Source of the DNA: Pseudomonadota bacterium
Lineage (GTDB): Bacteria; Pseudomonadota; Gammaproteobacteria; CALCKW01
Length of the DNA: 56,940 bases
Assembly: GCA_039196715.1 (NCBI GenBank)
Contig: JBCCUP010000028.1
Coordinates: 1-56,940, forward strand
Direction of reading: 5' to 3'
The position numbers were made by a program, and so were the translations under genes. Of this stretch, positions 1 to 10,045 are shown in pieces (position 1 is the stretch's first letter; the number at the start of each line of letters is the position of its first letter). The notes beneath the pieces are model-generated. The model made no database searches, was not told the origin of the DNA, and saw only the letters and a list, made by a program, of their open reading frames with translations.

Positions 1-85
1 GGTGGCGCTGCCCCGGGTCAGTTGCACCGGCAATTAATTCTCGATACCGTCCGGAGTCTGTTTTGGCTGGTATGGAGGATCGCCT

Positions 86-1078
86 GTGAAACACGTTTTT
101 CTTGGCGCCGTTGCTGCGCTGTCCCTGTCTGTCGCCCCGCTTGTCGCGAGCGCGGAGACCATCCGTGTCACCTTGCAGTTGCCCGAGACCCACTCGTTGG
201 GCGTCAACTGGCAGGACTTTGGCCGCATCATCGACGAGAAGTCGGGCGGCGAGTTGAAGATGCAACTCTTCCCGTCGGCCCAGCTCTTCAAGGACAAGGA
301 AGTGCCGGGCGCGGTGGGCAGTGGCGCGGTGGAAGCGGGCTCCGCCTTCATCGGCCGTTTCGCTGGCTCTGTGCCGGCTGTGGACGTGGTCTCGATTCCG
401 TTCATCTTCGGCAGTGAGGCGCACATCCGCGCGGCGGTCGGGCCGGACTCTGACATGCGCGCCGCCCTCGACGCCGCCATCCTTGCAGAAACCAACAACC
501 GGGTGCTTTGGTGGCAGGCCTTTGGCCGCAACATCTACCTGAACAACGGCTCGGCCATCGTCACCCCGGCGGACATCGCCGACAAGAAGGTGCGCACCTA
601 CGGCAAGGTGCACGGCTGGACGGTGCAGGCGCTCGGTGGCGCGCCCACGCTGATGTCCGGTTCAAAGCAGTTCCTCGCGTACCAGCAGGGTGCGGTGGAC
701 GTCGGCATGACCGGAGCTTCCGCAGTGAAATCCCGCAAGCTCTACGAAGTCATGGACCACATGACGCTCACCTTCGACTCGGCTATCGAGTTCATCGCGG
801 TGATGAACAACGATTTCTATGAAGGCCTCTCCGACGCGCACAAGGCCATCATCGATGCCGCAGCGGCGGAGGTCGAACAGTCGCTGCGCGACCAGATCTA
901 CGGCCAGGAGGCCGAGATCGTCGAGGAGATGAAGGCCAACATGACCGTGGTCGAGCTCACCGACGCGCAGCGCGTCGAGTGGGTCACGGCGACTCAGGGT
1001 GTGGTGGACCAGTTCGTCAGTGAGACCGGTGATGTCGGCGCGGCCGCGGTCGCGGCAGTCAAGGCGGCGATGCCCTGA
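86..1078 (+). CDS. dctP: TRAP transporter periplasmic substrate-binding protein (DctP family)
   Basis: Predicted periplasmic solute receptor of a tripartite ATP-independent (TRAP) transporter, which binds an organic acid and delivers it to the membrane permeases. The 330-residue protein has a signal peptide (cleavage after about residue 23, VASA-ET) and the DctP fold, including the region around residues 145-175 that usually carries the carboxylate-contacting arginine (KKVRTYGKVHG). It starts with GTG behind a GGAGG ribosome-binding site at 75-79. It is followed by small and large permease genes on the same strand, the classic P-Q-M order. The substrate cannot be read from the sequence. The family call is firm. 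Confidence 0.95.
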   Translation: MKHVFLGAVAALSLSVAPLVASAETIRVTLQLPETHSLGVNWQDFGRIIDEKSGGELKMQLFPSAQLFKDKEVPGAVGSGAVEAGSAFIGRFAGSVPAVDVVSIPFIFGSEAHIRAAVGPDSDMRAALDAAILAETNNRVLWWQAFGRNIYLNNGSAIVTPADIADKKVRTYGKVHGWTVQALGGAPTLMSGSKQFLAYQQGAVDVGMTGASAVKSRKLYEVMDHMTLTFDSAIEFIAVMNNDFYEGLSDAHKAIIDAAAAEVEQSLRDQIYGQEAEIVEEMKANMTVVELTDAQRVEWVTATQGVVDQFVSETGDVGAAAVAAVKAAMP

Positions 1079-1145
1079 CGGCGATCGGCTGAGGGGCGTG
1101 GGGTGCGCACGCGGTGCACTCTGCGCTGCTCGCTGACTGACCGCA

Positions 1146-1673
1146 TTGATACAGGCCAGAGACGTGCTGATCCGATTGATCGACGGCCTCTCCGAGTTCA
1201 CGGGCAAGCTGTGCGCGTGGTGCCTGTTTCTGATCGGCTTCTTCATCACCTTCGAGGTGGTGATGCGCTATGTGTTCAACGCCCCCACCGTGTGGGTTGA
1301 CGAGGTCAGCCGGGTATTGCAGGTGTGGGTGGTGTACCTCGCGGCGGCGTACGTGTTGAAGCACCGCGAGATGGTCACCATCGACGTCATCCTCAAGGAC
1401 CCGAACTCGCTCGCGCGTCGGTTGGCCGAGAGCTTTGCCATCGTCGTGCTTTTCGTCTTTGCGGGCGTGGCGTGTTACTACGGCTATCAGATCTGGTGGA
1501 AGGCGACGCTGGCTGGCCACACCACCGACACCTACCTCGCACCGCCGAAGATGCTCACGCACGCGCCGGTTTGGGTGGGTAGCGCACTGCTGATGTTGCA
1601 GGGGGCCGTGCAGCTGTACCGGGTGTGGGCGGACCCGCTTGTCACCGAAAGCCACGACGGACCGCCGCCATAG
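1146..1673 (+). CDS. dctQ: TRAP transporter small permease (DctQ family)
   Basis: Small integral-membrane subunit of the TRAP transporter, about 170 residues with four hydrophobic segments (roughly residues 20-40, 55-75, 95-115, 135-155). The family signature is visible in RYVFNAPTVWVDEVSR near residues 40-55. The start is uncertain: TTG at 1146 gives 175 residues, while the in-frame GTG at 1164 gives 169 residues beginning VLIRLIDGLSE; neither has a strong ribosome-binding site. It lies 67 bases after the SBP gene, and its TAG stop overlaps the beginning of the large-permease reading frame, which fits one operon. Confidence 0.92.
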   Translation: MIQARDVLIRLIDGLSEFTGKLCAWCLFLIGFFITFEVVMRYVFNAPTVWVDEVSRVLQVWVVYLAAAYVLKHREMVTIDVILKDPNSLARRLAESFAIVVLFVFAGVACYYGYQIWWKATLAGHTTDTYLAPPKMLTHAPVWVGSALLMLQGAVQLYRVWADPLVTESHDGPPP

Positions 1674-2947
1674 AAACGGTCCTCATCCTTGTCGCCCTGC
1701 TGGCCCTCCTGGTGCTGCGCACCCCGGTCGCGATCGCGCTCGGTGGGCTCGGCGTCATCCTCCTCGCGCTGAAGGGGTTTCCGCTCGTTGCGGTACCGCA
1801 GCGACTGCACGGTGCGATGGACAGCTTCGAGCTGCTGGCGGTGCCGATGTTCCTGCTGATGTCCAACGTGCTGCTCAAGGGCGGCGTGGGGCGGGACTTG
1901 TATGCCGCGGTACAAAGTTGGGTGGGGCATTGGCCAGGCGGTCTCGGCGTGGCCACCATCCTGTCCTGCACGCTGTTTTCGGCAATTTCTGGTTCGTCGG
2001 TAGCGACCGCCGCCACCATCGGCACCGTCGCCATCCCCGAGATGTCGCAGCGCGGCTACGACAAGCCCTTTGTTTACGGCATGCTGGCGGCCGGAGGGAC
2101 ACTCGGCATCCTGATACCGCCGTCGATTCCCTTGATCCTCTACGGTGTGGTCACCGAGAGTTCGATTCCGACACTCTTCCTCGCGGGCGTGGGGCCGGGC
2201 CTGTTCCTCGCATTGGCCTTCATTGTTTACGGCATTCTCTTTTCGCGCTTTTCGGGTGGCTACCAGCCGATGCCGCGCGCGGCCTGGGGCGAACGTGCGC
2301 GCGCCTCCCTTCTGGCGTTGCCGACGGTGGCGCTGGCGGTGGCGATTGTCGGGTCGATCTACGCCGGTATTGCCACGCCCTCGGAGAGTGCCGGTCTTGG
2401 CTTTGTGATTGCCTTGATCATGACCACGCTGATGGGGCGGATGACCCGCGCCAAACTGCGCGAAGCGGTCGAGGGTGCGTTGAAAACCTCGGTGATGGTG
2501 CTGATCATTGTCGCCGGCGCCAAGGTGTTCTCCTACGCCATCACGCTCTACCTGATTCCGCAGTCGATCAGCGCCTTTCTGACCGAAAACATCGCCAACC
2601 CGAGCCTGTTCATTCTGGCGGTGGGCATCGTGCTGTTGATCATGGGTTTCTTCCTCGAGTCCCTCTCGATGCTCTTGATCATGGTACCGGTGCTGCTTCC
2701 GGCCGTGCTGAACACCGGCATCGACCCGATCTGGTTCGGCATCTTCTTTGTCGTGCTGATCGAAACTGCGCTGATCACACCGCCGGTGGGCATGAACCTC
2801 TTTGTCATCCAGGCTGTCGCCAAGGCGAGACTGCAAGAGGTCGCGCGCGGTGCCTTGCCGTTCGCCGCGATCATGCTCGCCGTCGCCGTGCTGTTGTGGT
2901 TCTGGCCAGGTCTCGCGCTCTACATTCCCTACGAGTTGGCGCGCTAG
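1625..2947 (+). CDS. dctM: TRAP transporter large permease (DctM family)
   Basis: Large membrane subunit that forms the sodium-coupled transport channel of the TRAP system. It is highly hydrophobic, with about a dozen membrane segments and typical DctM blocks (ISGSSVATAATIGTVAIPEM near residue 125; GTLGILIPPSIPLILYGV near 155; ITPPVGMNLFVIQ near 385). The first canonical start is GTG 1625, giving 440 residues and a 49-base overlap with dctQ. The usual family N-terminus corresponds instead to the ATA codon at 1670, which overlaps the dctQ stop as ATAG and would give 425 residues. Its stop lies 23 bases from the convergent peptidase stop. Confidence 0.93.
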   Translation: MGGPACHRKPRRTAAIETVLILVALLALLVLRTPVAIALGGLGVILLALKGFPLVAVPQRLHGAMDSFELLAVPMFLLMSNVLLKGGVGRDLYAAVQSWVGHWPGGLGVATILSCTLFSAISGSSVATAATIGTVAIPEMSQRGYDKPFVYGMLAAGGTLGILIPPSIPLILYGVVTESSIPTLFLAGVGPGLFLALAFIVYGILFSRFSGGYQPMPRAAWGERARASLLALPTVALAVAIVGSIYAGIATPSESAGLGFVIALIMTTLMGRMTRAKLREAVEGALKTSVMVLIIVAGAKVFSYAITLYLIPQSISAFLTENIANPSLFILAVGIVLLIMGFFLESLSMLLIMVPVLLPAVLNTGIDPIWFGIFFVVLIETALITPPVGMNLFVIQAVAKARLQEVARGALPFAAIMLAVAVLLWFWPGLALYIPYELAR

Positions 2948-2970
2948 GCGGCTGCAACGATCACGCAGCG

Positions 2971-4950
<1,980 letters not shown>

Positions 4951-5178
4951 GGGGGGGAGTCCGAGGGAATCGAGAGGCGCCGAAAGGCAGTACCTCACTG
5001 AGTGGCGCCGACGACGATAAGTTCAAGTGCTGGCGCGCTCCTCGGCGCCCACGTGAAAAGGCTGACACCGCGGTCGGCCCGCGGATCGACTGCACGGTGT
5101 GGACGTTGTCGACTGGGTGGCACCGGACCCGGGCCGACGCTCAGGCGGTGGCCACGGCCCGAACGCCATGCGGCCGCC

Positions 5179-5580
5179 TCACTCCGTGACGACGAGTGTG
5201 CCCTTCATGTTGGGGTGCACCGAACAGAAGTACGCGTAAGTGCCCGCGCTGCCCACGGTGATGGCGCCGGATTCCCCGCCCGCGAAGACGCCGGTGTCGA
5301 AGCTGCCGTCGGTGGCCGTGGCCGAGTGCGGCGCGCCGTCCTCGTTGACAAAAACAACGGTGTCCCCGGCCGAGACCGTCAGCTGCGCCGGCACGTAAGC
5401 GAAGTTGCTGATTGCGACGGTGATGGCCCCCTCGGGCGCGTCGGCCGTCCCAGATGACGACCCGCTGACGCTGTGGTCGTAGTACCCCGACTGGGCAAAG
5501 TCGCTCAGCGACGAGCAGGCACCCAGAAACCCCGTGAGGAAGGCAGTGGCGATGACGAGGGTGGCTTTGGATGTGGACAT
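5179..5580 (-). CDS. Cupredoxin-family copper-binding lipoprotein (plastocyanin-like)
   Basis: A small type I copper protein, 133 residues from ATG 5580. The N-terminus is a lipoprotein signal with lipobox FLGAC, so Cys22 is the predicted lipid anchor. After a Ser/Gly-rich linker, the cupredoxin domain (residues 50-133) shows all four copper ligands of the plastocyanin/azurin pattern: His85 (APHSA), Cys119, His122 and Met125 in the CSVHPNMKG block. It probably carries electrons in the periplasm. An in-frame extension upstream to 5673 lacks signal-peptide features and was not used. No oxidase or partner gene adjoins it, so the redox partner is unknown. Confidence 0.9.
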   Translation of the reverse strand: MSTSKATLVIATAFLTGFLGACSSLSDFAQSGYYDHSVSGSSSGTADAPEGAITVAISNFAYVPAQLTVSAGDTVVFVNEDGAPHSATATDGSFDTGVFAGGESGAITVGSAGTYAYFCSVHPNMKGTLVVTE

Positions 5581-6158
5581 ATCGATCTCCTCACGGTGAC
5601 ACACAGCGAAACACGCCGCGAGTATAGGCAATGTGGGATTCGGCGGCCGCGCGGCCGCCCCGCCGGACTGCACGGTCGGCTGTGGTGCGGTTCCTGCCGT
5701 TCATGAGCCAGACGCCGTGGTTGCTGACCCTGGCGGGGCGGTTGCTGTGGCAGCGCCACTCGTCGGGCGGATGCCCCGCGTGGGCAGCCGGGTGGGTGGG
5801 CTTTGCCTCGGGATGTGTCGCATTCCCCGTGCTGGACGACGGCGGTGGTGACACTGCACGGCCGCGTGTCCGTGACGCAATCTGTGTCTTCTCTGAAACA
5901 CAATGGGCAGCAGAACGGGTGATTTCTCGCCTCGTGTGCGCGCTGCCTCCGTCAGGAGCCCGCGGCGCTTTCTACGTAGATGGTTATGTTATAACATCGG
6001 CCGCCGGCTTCCGGTACCGCGCCTGAGCAGTGTGCCTGCTCGTCCCCCTCGAGAGCCTGCGCGCAGGTCATCCGCAACCGACTGCATCCACGGTCGAGTC
6101 AGCAGGGTTTTTTCCACGGCCCGCTGCACCGACACAACCCGAAAGAATTGGAGATACC
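5581..6158. other. Divergent intergenic region between cupredoxin gene and znuA
   Basis: This 578-base stretch separates two divergently transcribed genes. It contains an 18-base perfect GC palindrome at 5642-5659 and a Zur-like operator at 5983-5995. Short frames across it have no convincing protein character, and I see no RNA gene. Confidence 0.6.
5983..5995. promoter_or_regulatory. Putative Zur operator
   Basis: GTTATGTTATAAC is a GTTAT-N3-ATAAC inverted repeat and closely resembles the Zur boxes known from Pseudomonas and other gammaproteobacteria. It lies about 165 bases before znuA, whose product is a zinc-binding transport protein, so zinc-dependent repression is the natural reading. 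The region is otherwise GC-rich, which makes this AT-rich palindrome stand out. It could also act on the divergent cupredoxin gene. No zur gene is in the window. Confidence 0.75.
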
Positions 6159-7703
6159 GTGTCCCTTCGACTACCCCACCTGAAACCCTCAGCCGCACTG
6201 CTGGCAGCCACCTTGTCTGTGGCGGGCATGGCCAACGCCAACGAGCCGCTCGAGGTTGTCGCGACCTTTTCGATCCTGGGTGACATGGTCGCTCGGGTCG
6301 GCGGTGAACACATCGCCCTGACCACACTCGTTGGCCCGGATGGCGATGCACACGTCTACCAACCGACGCCACGTGACGCTGCGGCGGTCGCCGGTGCCAA
6401 GGTGATGTTTATAAATGGCCTCGAGTTTGAAGGCTGGCTGGAGCGCTTGGCTGAAGCGGCGCCCTTCGACGGTGAGATGGTGGTTGCGACCGACGGCATT
6501 GACGCCATCGCGTTCGAAGACGATCACGACGATCACGACGATCACGACGAAAAGGGCCACGACGACCACGACGATCATGGCCACGATGAAAAAGGCCACG
6601 ACGACCACGACGATCATGGCGACGATGAAAAAGGCCACGATGACCACGACGAACACGGCCACGATGACAAGGGCCATGACGACCATGATGACCACGGGCA
6701 TGGCGCGCATGCCTTCGAATGGGCCGGGCTCTTCGAGTTGTCACCGGGCACCTACACCTGGTCGTTTGCCAAAGTCGACGGCGACTACGCTGACCCGGCG
6801 ATGAAGCTTGTCATGCTGTCCGGCGAGGACATCGAGGCGGTTGAAGAGGCGGCAGAAGAACTGCTCGAGAGCGACGCAAGCGAATCAAAGGCCGATGGTG
6901 ACGTGATCACCGCTGCAAACGTGGCCTATTCGCTGAATTTCGACAGCGCGAAAGACGTGACACTGTTCTCTGTCGACGTGGCTGAGGGCGGCACGTACGC
7001 GTTCTTCACTGAACACATGCCGTTTGAATTCGAAGCGGACGCGCATTTCTTCAAAGATGCGTCCGGCGCGGATGTCGAGCCGACAGCCCAGGAACCGGAT
7101 TCGGATCACGCGCACGGACACGGTGATCACGACGATCACGGTGGTCACGACGATCACCACGGCCATAACCACGGCGCTTTTGATCCGCACGCGTGGCAGA
7201 CCGTTGAGAATGCAATCGTGTACGTCGACAACATTGCCGCTGGCCTCTCCAAGGCCGACCCGGACAACGCGTCTGCCTACTTTGCAAACCGGGCAGCCTA
7301 TGTCGCAGAGCTTGAAGCACTGGGTGCCGAGGTCGACGCGATGATTGCGGGCATACCGGAAGACCAGCGCACTGTGGTCACCTCGCACGACGCGTTCGGC
7401 TACTTCAGCCAACACCACGGCATAGCATTCCTGGCACCGGTGGGTCTGAGCACGGAGAGCGAGGCGTCGGCGGCCGATGTGGCTGCGATCATCACGCAAA
7501 TACGGGAAGACGGCATTTCAGCGGTGTTTGTCGAGACCATCACCGACAACCGTTTGATTGAGCAGATTGCGAACGAAACGGGCGCTAAGGTTGGGGGTTC
7601 GCTCTACTCCGACGCGTTGTCAGGGCCTGATGGTCCTGCGTCGACCTACATCGACATGATGCGCCACAACGCCAAGACCTTGTCCGAAGCGCTGAGCGAC
7701 TGA
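6159..7703 (+). CDS. znuA: Zinc ABC transporter substrate-binding protein ZnuA with inserted domain
   Basis: Periplasmic zinc-binding protein of a cluster A-I (ZnuA/TroA) ABC importer. The GTG at 6159 follows a GGAG ribosome-binding site and gives 514 residues with a signal peptide ending near residue 28. Metal-site features are His65 (GDAHVYQPTPRD), His344 (FDPHAWQ) and the TSHDAFGYF block. The usual His-rich loop is greatly expanded: residues 121-186 form four Asp/His-rich tandem repeats, and residues 316-339 form a second His-rich stretch. Between them sits a separate domain (about 187-310, AFEWAGLFEL to FFKDASG). The family normally has about 300-330 residues, so about 200 are extra. A strong terminator follows and znuBC are not adjacent. 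Confidence 0.93.
   Translation: MSLRLPHLKPSAALLAATLSVAGMANANEPLEVVATFSILGDMVARVGGEHIALTTLVGPDGDAHVYQPTPRDAAAVAGAKVMFINGLEFEGWLERLAEAAPFDGEMVVATDGIDAIAFEDDHDDHDDHDEKGHDDHDDHGHDEKGHDDHDDHGDDEKGHDDHDEHGHDDKGHDDHDDHGHGAHAFEWAGLFELSPGTYTWSFAKVDGDYADPAMKLVMLSGEDIEAVEEAAEELLESDASESKADGDVITAANVAYSLNFDSAKDVTLFSVDVAEGGTYAFFTEHMPFEFEADAHFFKDASGADVEPTAQEPDSDHAHGHGDHDDHGGHDDHHGHNHGAFDPHAWQTVENAIVYVDNIAAGLSKADPDNASAYFANRAAYVAELEALGAEVDAMIAGIPEDQRTVVTSHDAFGYFSQHHGIAFLAPVGLSTESEASAADVAAIITQIREDGISAVFVETITDNRLIEQIANETGAKVGGSLYSDALSGPDGPASTYIDMMRHNAKTLSEALSD
6519..6716 (+). repeat. Tandem repeats encoding the His/Asp-rich loop of ZnuA
   Basis: Imperfect repeats of about 33-39 bases (units resembling GAAAAAGGCCACGACGACCA) encode successive EKGHDDHDDHGHD-type units. 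They are coding repeats inside znuA that probably arose by slippage, and they supply many zinc-chelating side chains. A shorter His-rich stretch recurs at about 7104-7175. Confidence 0.85.
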
Positions 7704-7720
7704 GGGCGCCTGCTCAGCGA

Positions 7721-7757
7721 GGCCACGGCGTCATTCGGACGCCGTGGCCTTTTTTTT
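7721..7757 (+). terminator. Rho-independent terminator after znuA
   Basis: A perfect 12-base-pair stem (GGCCACGGCGTC with GACGCCGTGGCC, 7721-7732 and 7738-7749) closes a five-base loop and is followed by eight T. It lies 17 bases after the znuA stop, so znuA appears monocistronic. On the minus strand it has no T tract. Confidence 0.93.
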
Positions 7758-7942
7758 CGTAGGGGCCACGTGCTGCTCGGGGCGCTTAGGCGTCGGTGTC
7801 GCCGGGCGGCGTGCGGGCCCACGCCTCGTATCCGATTCCGAGCCGACCGAATCGATCGGCGTGCGTGTGAGCGGCTGTGTCGCTCGGCGCGGCAGCGGCT
7901 GGATCACCTGTCCTTCGAAGCGTCGCGGCGAAGCGCGCCGTG

Positions 7943-9970
7943 TCACACCACCCGAACCAACCGATTGGCGTCGAGCATGGCCGCGTGGATGTCGCGCGGC
8001 GCCAGCGCGTCGCCGACGCGCAGCAGCAGGTAGTGGCCGTTGGGGTGGCTGTCAGCGGGTTGGGGTGCCAGGCGGACCATGGCCTCGGGGTCGATCTCGC
8101 CGAGGTTGGTGGCCGCGGGCACGAGCGTCTCGAACAGTTCGGTCACCGGGTCACTGCCGAAATCCGCGATGACGGTCTGCGCCCGGCGTGTGTGGCGGCT
8201 GCGGGCGAAGGCGTGGCGGAGGTGCACCACGCACTGGTTGCCCGCCGTTGTGACGTCGACCAGCGCGTGGTCGGTGACAATCTCAACCCCGGCGTTGGCC
8301 AGGTTGCGGAGGTAGACCGGCGCGTTCTGCCCACCGAGCCCGCGGCCGGCGTGGCGGTCCGGCGTGACGAAGATGACGGGCAGCCCCGCGGCTGACAGAC
8401 GGTCGGCGAGCGACAGCGCGGCGTGTTCGCCCACGCTGTCGTAGTTCAGCGTGTCGCCGTCCGTCCGCACGTGCCCGGCCAGTGCGTCCCAGACGGTCGG
8501 CAAGCCGAGGCCGAGCGGGTCGGCAGGCGCGGCCCCGGCGGCCACCACCACCGTGTCCGGTGTCAGCGCGCGCACGGTGTCGAGTTCGGCCAGGGTGTTG
8601 AGCTGCACGTCGACACCGAGCGCCGCGACTTCCGCTGCCAGCCAGTCGGTCACACCGATAAGGTCGGTGCGCCAGGCGCCCGCGGCGGCCAACCGCACCT
8701 GGCCACCGAGCCGGGCTTGCGCTTCGAGGAGGGTTACGCGGTGGCCGCGCAAGGCGAGTACGCGCGCGGCCTCGAGACCGGCCGGGCCACCACCGACCAC
8801 CACGGCACGTCGGGTGTGCGGTGCCGGTGCAATGCGTGGCGGCAGCGTCAGCTCGCGCCCAGTCGACACGTTCTGCACACAGAAGGTTTCGCGGCCACCG
8901 TAAATGCGGTCGAGGCAGTAGCCGGCCCCGACGCAAGGGCGCACCCGCTCGGCGTCGCCGCGGGCGAGCTTGTTGACGAGCTCCGGGTCGGCCATCTGCG
9001 GTCGGGTGAGGCCAGCGAGATCGAGGTAGCCCTGGCCCACCGCCCAGTTGGCGGTGGCCGGGTCCGAGAGCCGCGCGGCCTGCAGCGTGACCCGATTCGA
9101 CGCCTCGCGGACGCGGCGTGCAAGCTCGACGTACGGCGCCGCCGGAAACGCCATGCCGGGCATGTATTCGGTCAGCCCCATGTCGGTGCCACCGTAGGCG
9201 CCGTTGACGTTGATCAGGTCCACCGCGCCGTGTTGCCCGATCAGCGCGGCGAGCGCAACGCCGTCGTCGGCACTGAGCCCGCCCTCGTTCTCCTCGCTGA
9301 AGTTGCTGCGAAACGCGACAACGAAGTCAGGCCCCACGGCGTCACGGCAGGCCTCCAGCACCTCGAACAGCAGGCGCGCGCGGTTTTCGAGTGCGCCGCC
9401 GTAGGCGTCGGTGCGCGCGTTCGAGAGCGGTGAGAGAAACTGGCCGATCAGGTGACTCGAGCCGAGGATCTCCACGCCGTCGAGGCCGCCGTCCCGGCAG
9501 CGGCGCGCGGCGTCGGCGAAGGCCTGCGTGATGCGGCGCAGTTCGCGGGTGCTCAGCGCGTAGGGCATGGCGTGGTGGGCCGGGTCGCGCACCGCCGAGG
9601 GGCCGCGCGTCGGCAGCCAGTCGCCGCCGGTCGCGGTGGTGCGGCGGCCCATGTGGGTGATCTGGCAGACGGCGGCGGCGCCGTGCGCGTGCAGCGCGTC
9701 GGCCAAGGTACGAAAGGCCGGAACCACCGCGTCGTCGCCGACGTAGAGCTGGCCGTACACCGAGCCCGAGTCGCGCGACACGTTCGACGAGCCGCCGAAC
9801 ATGACAAGCCCGCAGCCGCCGCGCGCCTTCTCGGCCTGGTAGGCCACGTAGCGTGGCCCCGGCAGACCGCCCTCGGCGTAACCCGGGGCGTGTGCGGTCG
9901 ACACGACGCGGTTCTTCAGCGTGAGCCCGTTGACCGTCAGCGGCGACAGCAGCTCGCGGTAGGCGCTCAT
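7943..9970 (-). CDS. NADH:flavin oxidoreductase / 2,4-dienoyl-CoA reductase-type two-domain enzyme
   Basis: A 675-residue enzyme of the Old Yellow Enzyme branch that includes 2,4-dienoyl-CoA reductase, trimethylamine dehydrogenase and N-methylproline demethylase. An FMN TIM barrel (1 to about 340; ITHMGRR, QFLSP, RTDAYGG, LTRPQMADPELV) is followed by an iron-sulfur segment and a C-terminal FAD/NAD-binding module (VVGGGPAGLEAARVLALRGH from about 391). The cluster segment has Cys346, Cys352 and Cys364, but the second cysteine of the CxxCxxC pattern is Ala349. The ATG at 9970 gives the proper family N-terminus. Context with a dioxygenase and a hydrolase suggests catabolism of a methylated amine or betaine, as inference only. 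Confidence 0.88.
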   Translation of the reverse strand: MSAYRELLSPLTVNGLTLKNRVVSTAHAPGYAEGGLPGPRYVAYQAEKARGGCGLVMFGGSSNVSRDSGSVYGQLYVGDDAVVPAFRTLADALHAHGAAAVCQITHMGRRTTATGGDWLPTRGPSAVRDPAHHAMPYALSTRELRRITQAFADAARRCRDGGLDGVEILGSSHLIGQFLSPLSNARTDAYGGALENRARLLFEVLEACRDAVGPDFVVAFRSNFSEENEGGLSADDGVALAALIGQHGAVDLINVNGAYGGTDMGLTEYMPGMAFPAAPYVELARRVREASNRVTLQAARLSDPATANWAVGQGYLDLAGLTRPQMADPELVNKLARGDAERVRPCVGAGYCLDRIYGGRETFCVQNVSTGRELTLPPRIAPAPHTRRAVVVGGGPAGLEAARVLALRGHRVTLLEAQARLGGQVRLAAAGAWRTDLIGVTDWLAAEVAALGVDVQLNTLAELDTVRALTPDTVVVAAGAAPADPLGLGLPTVWDALAGHVRTDGDTLNYDSVGEHAALSLADRLSAAGLPVIFVTPDRHAGRGLGGQNAPVYLRNLANAGVEIVTDHALVDVTTAGNQCVVHLRHAFARSRHTRRAQTVIADFGSDPVTELFETLVPAATNLGEIDPEAMVRLAPQPADSHPNGHYLLLRVGDALAPRDIHAAMLDANRLVRVV

Positions 9971-10045
9971 CGGCGCGCCGTTGGTTCGCCTATCGCGGAG
10001 TCGAGCCGGGTGTGGCTGAAGGCCGGCGGTTCGTCGACGCACATG

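Noticed and set aside
6519-6716. Short regular repeats that could be mistaken for a CRISPR array
   Set aside because: They are in-frame coding repeats of a His/Asp-rich loop, without unique spacers.
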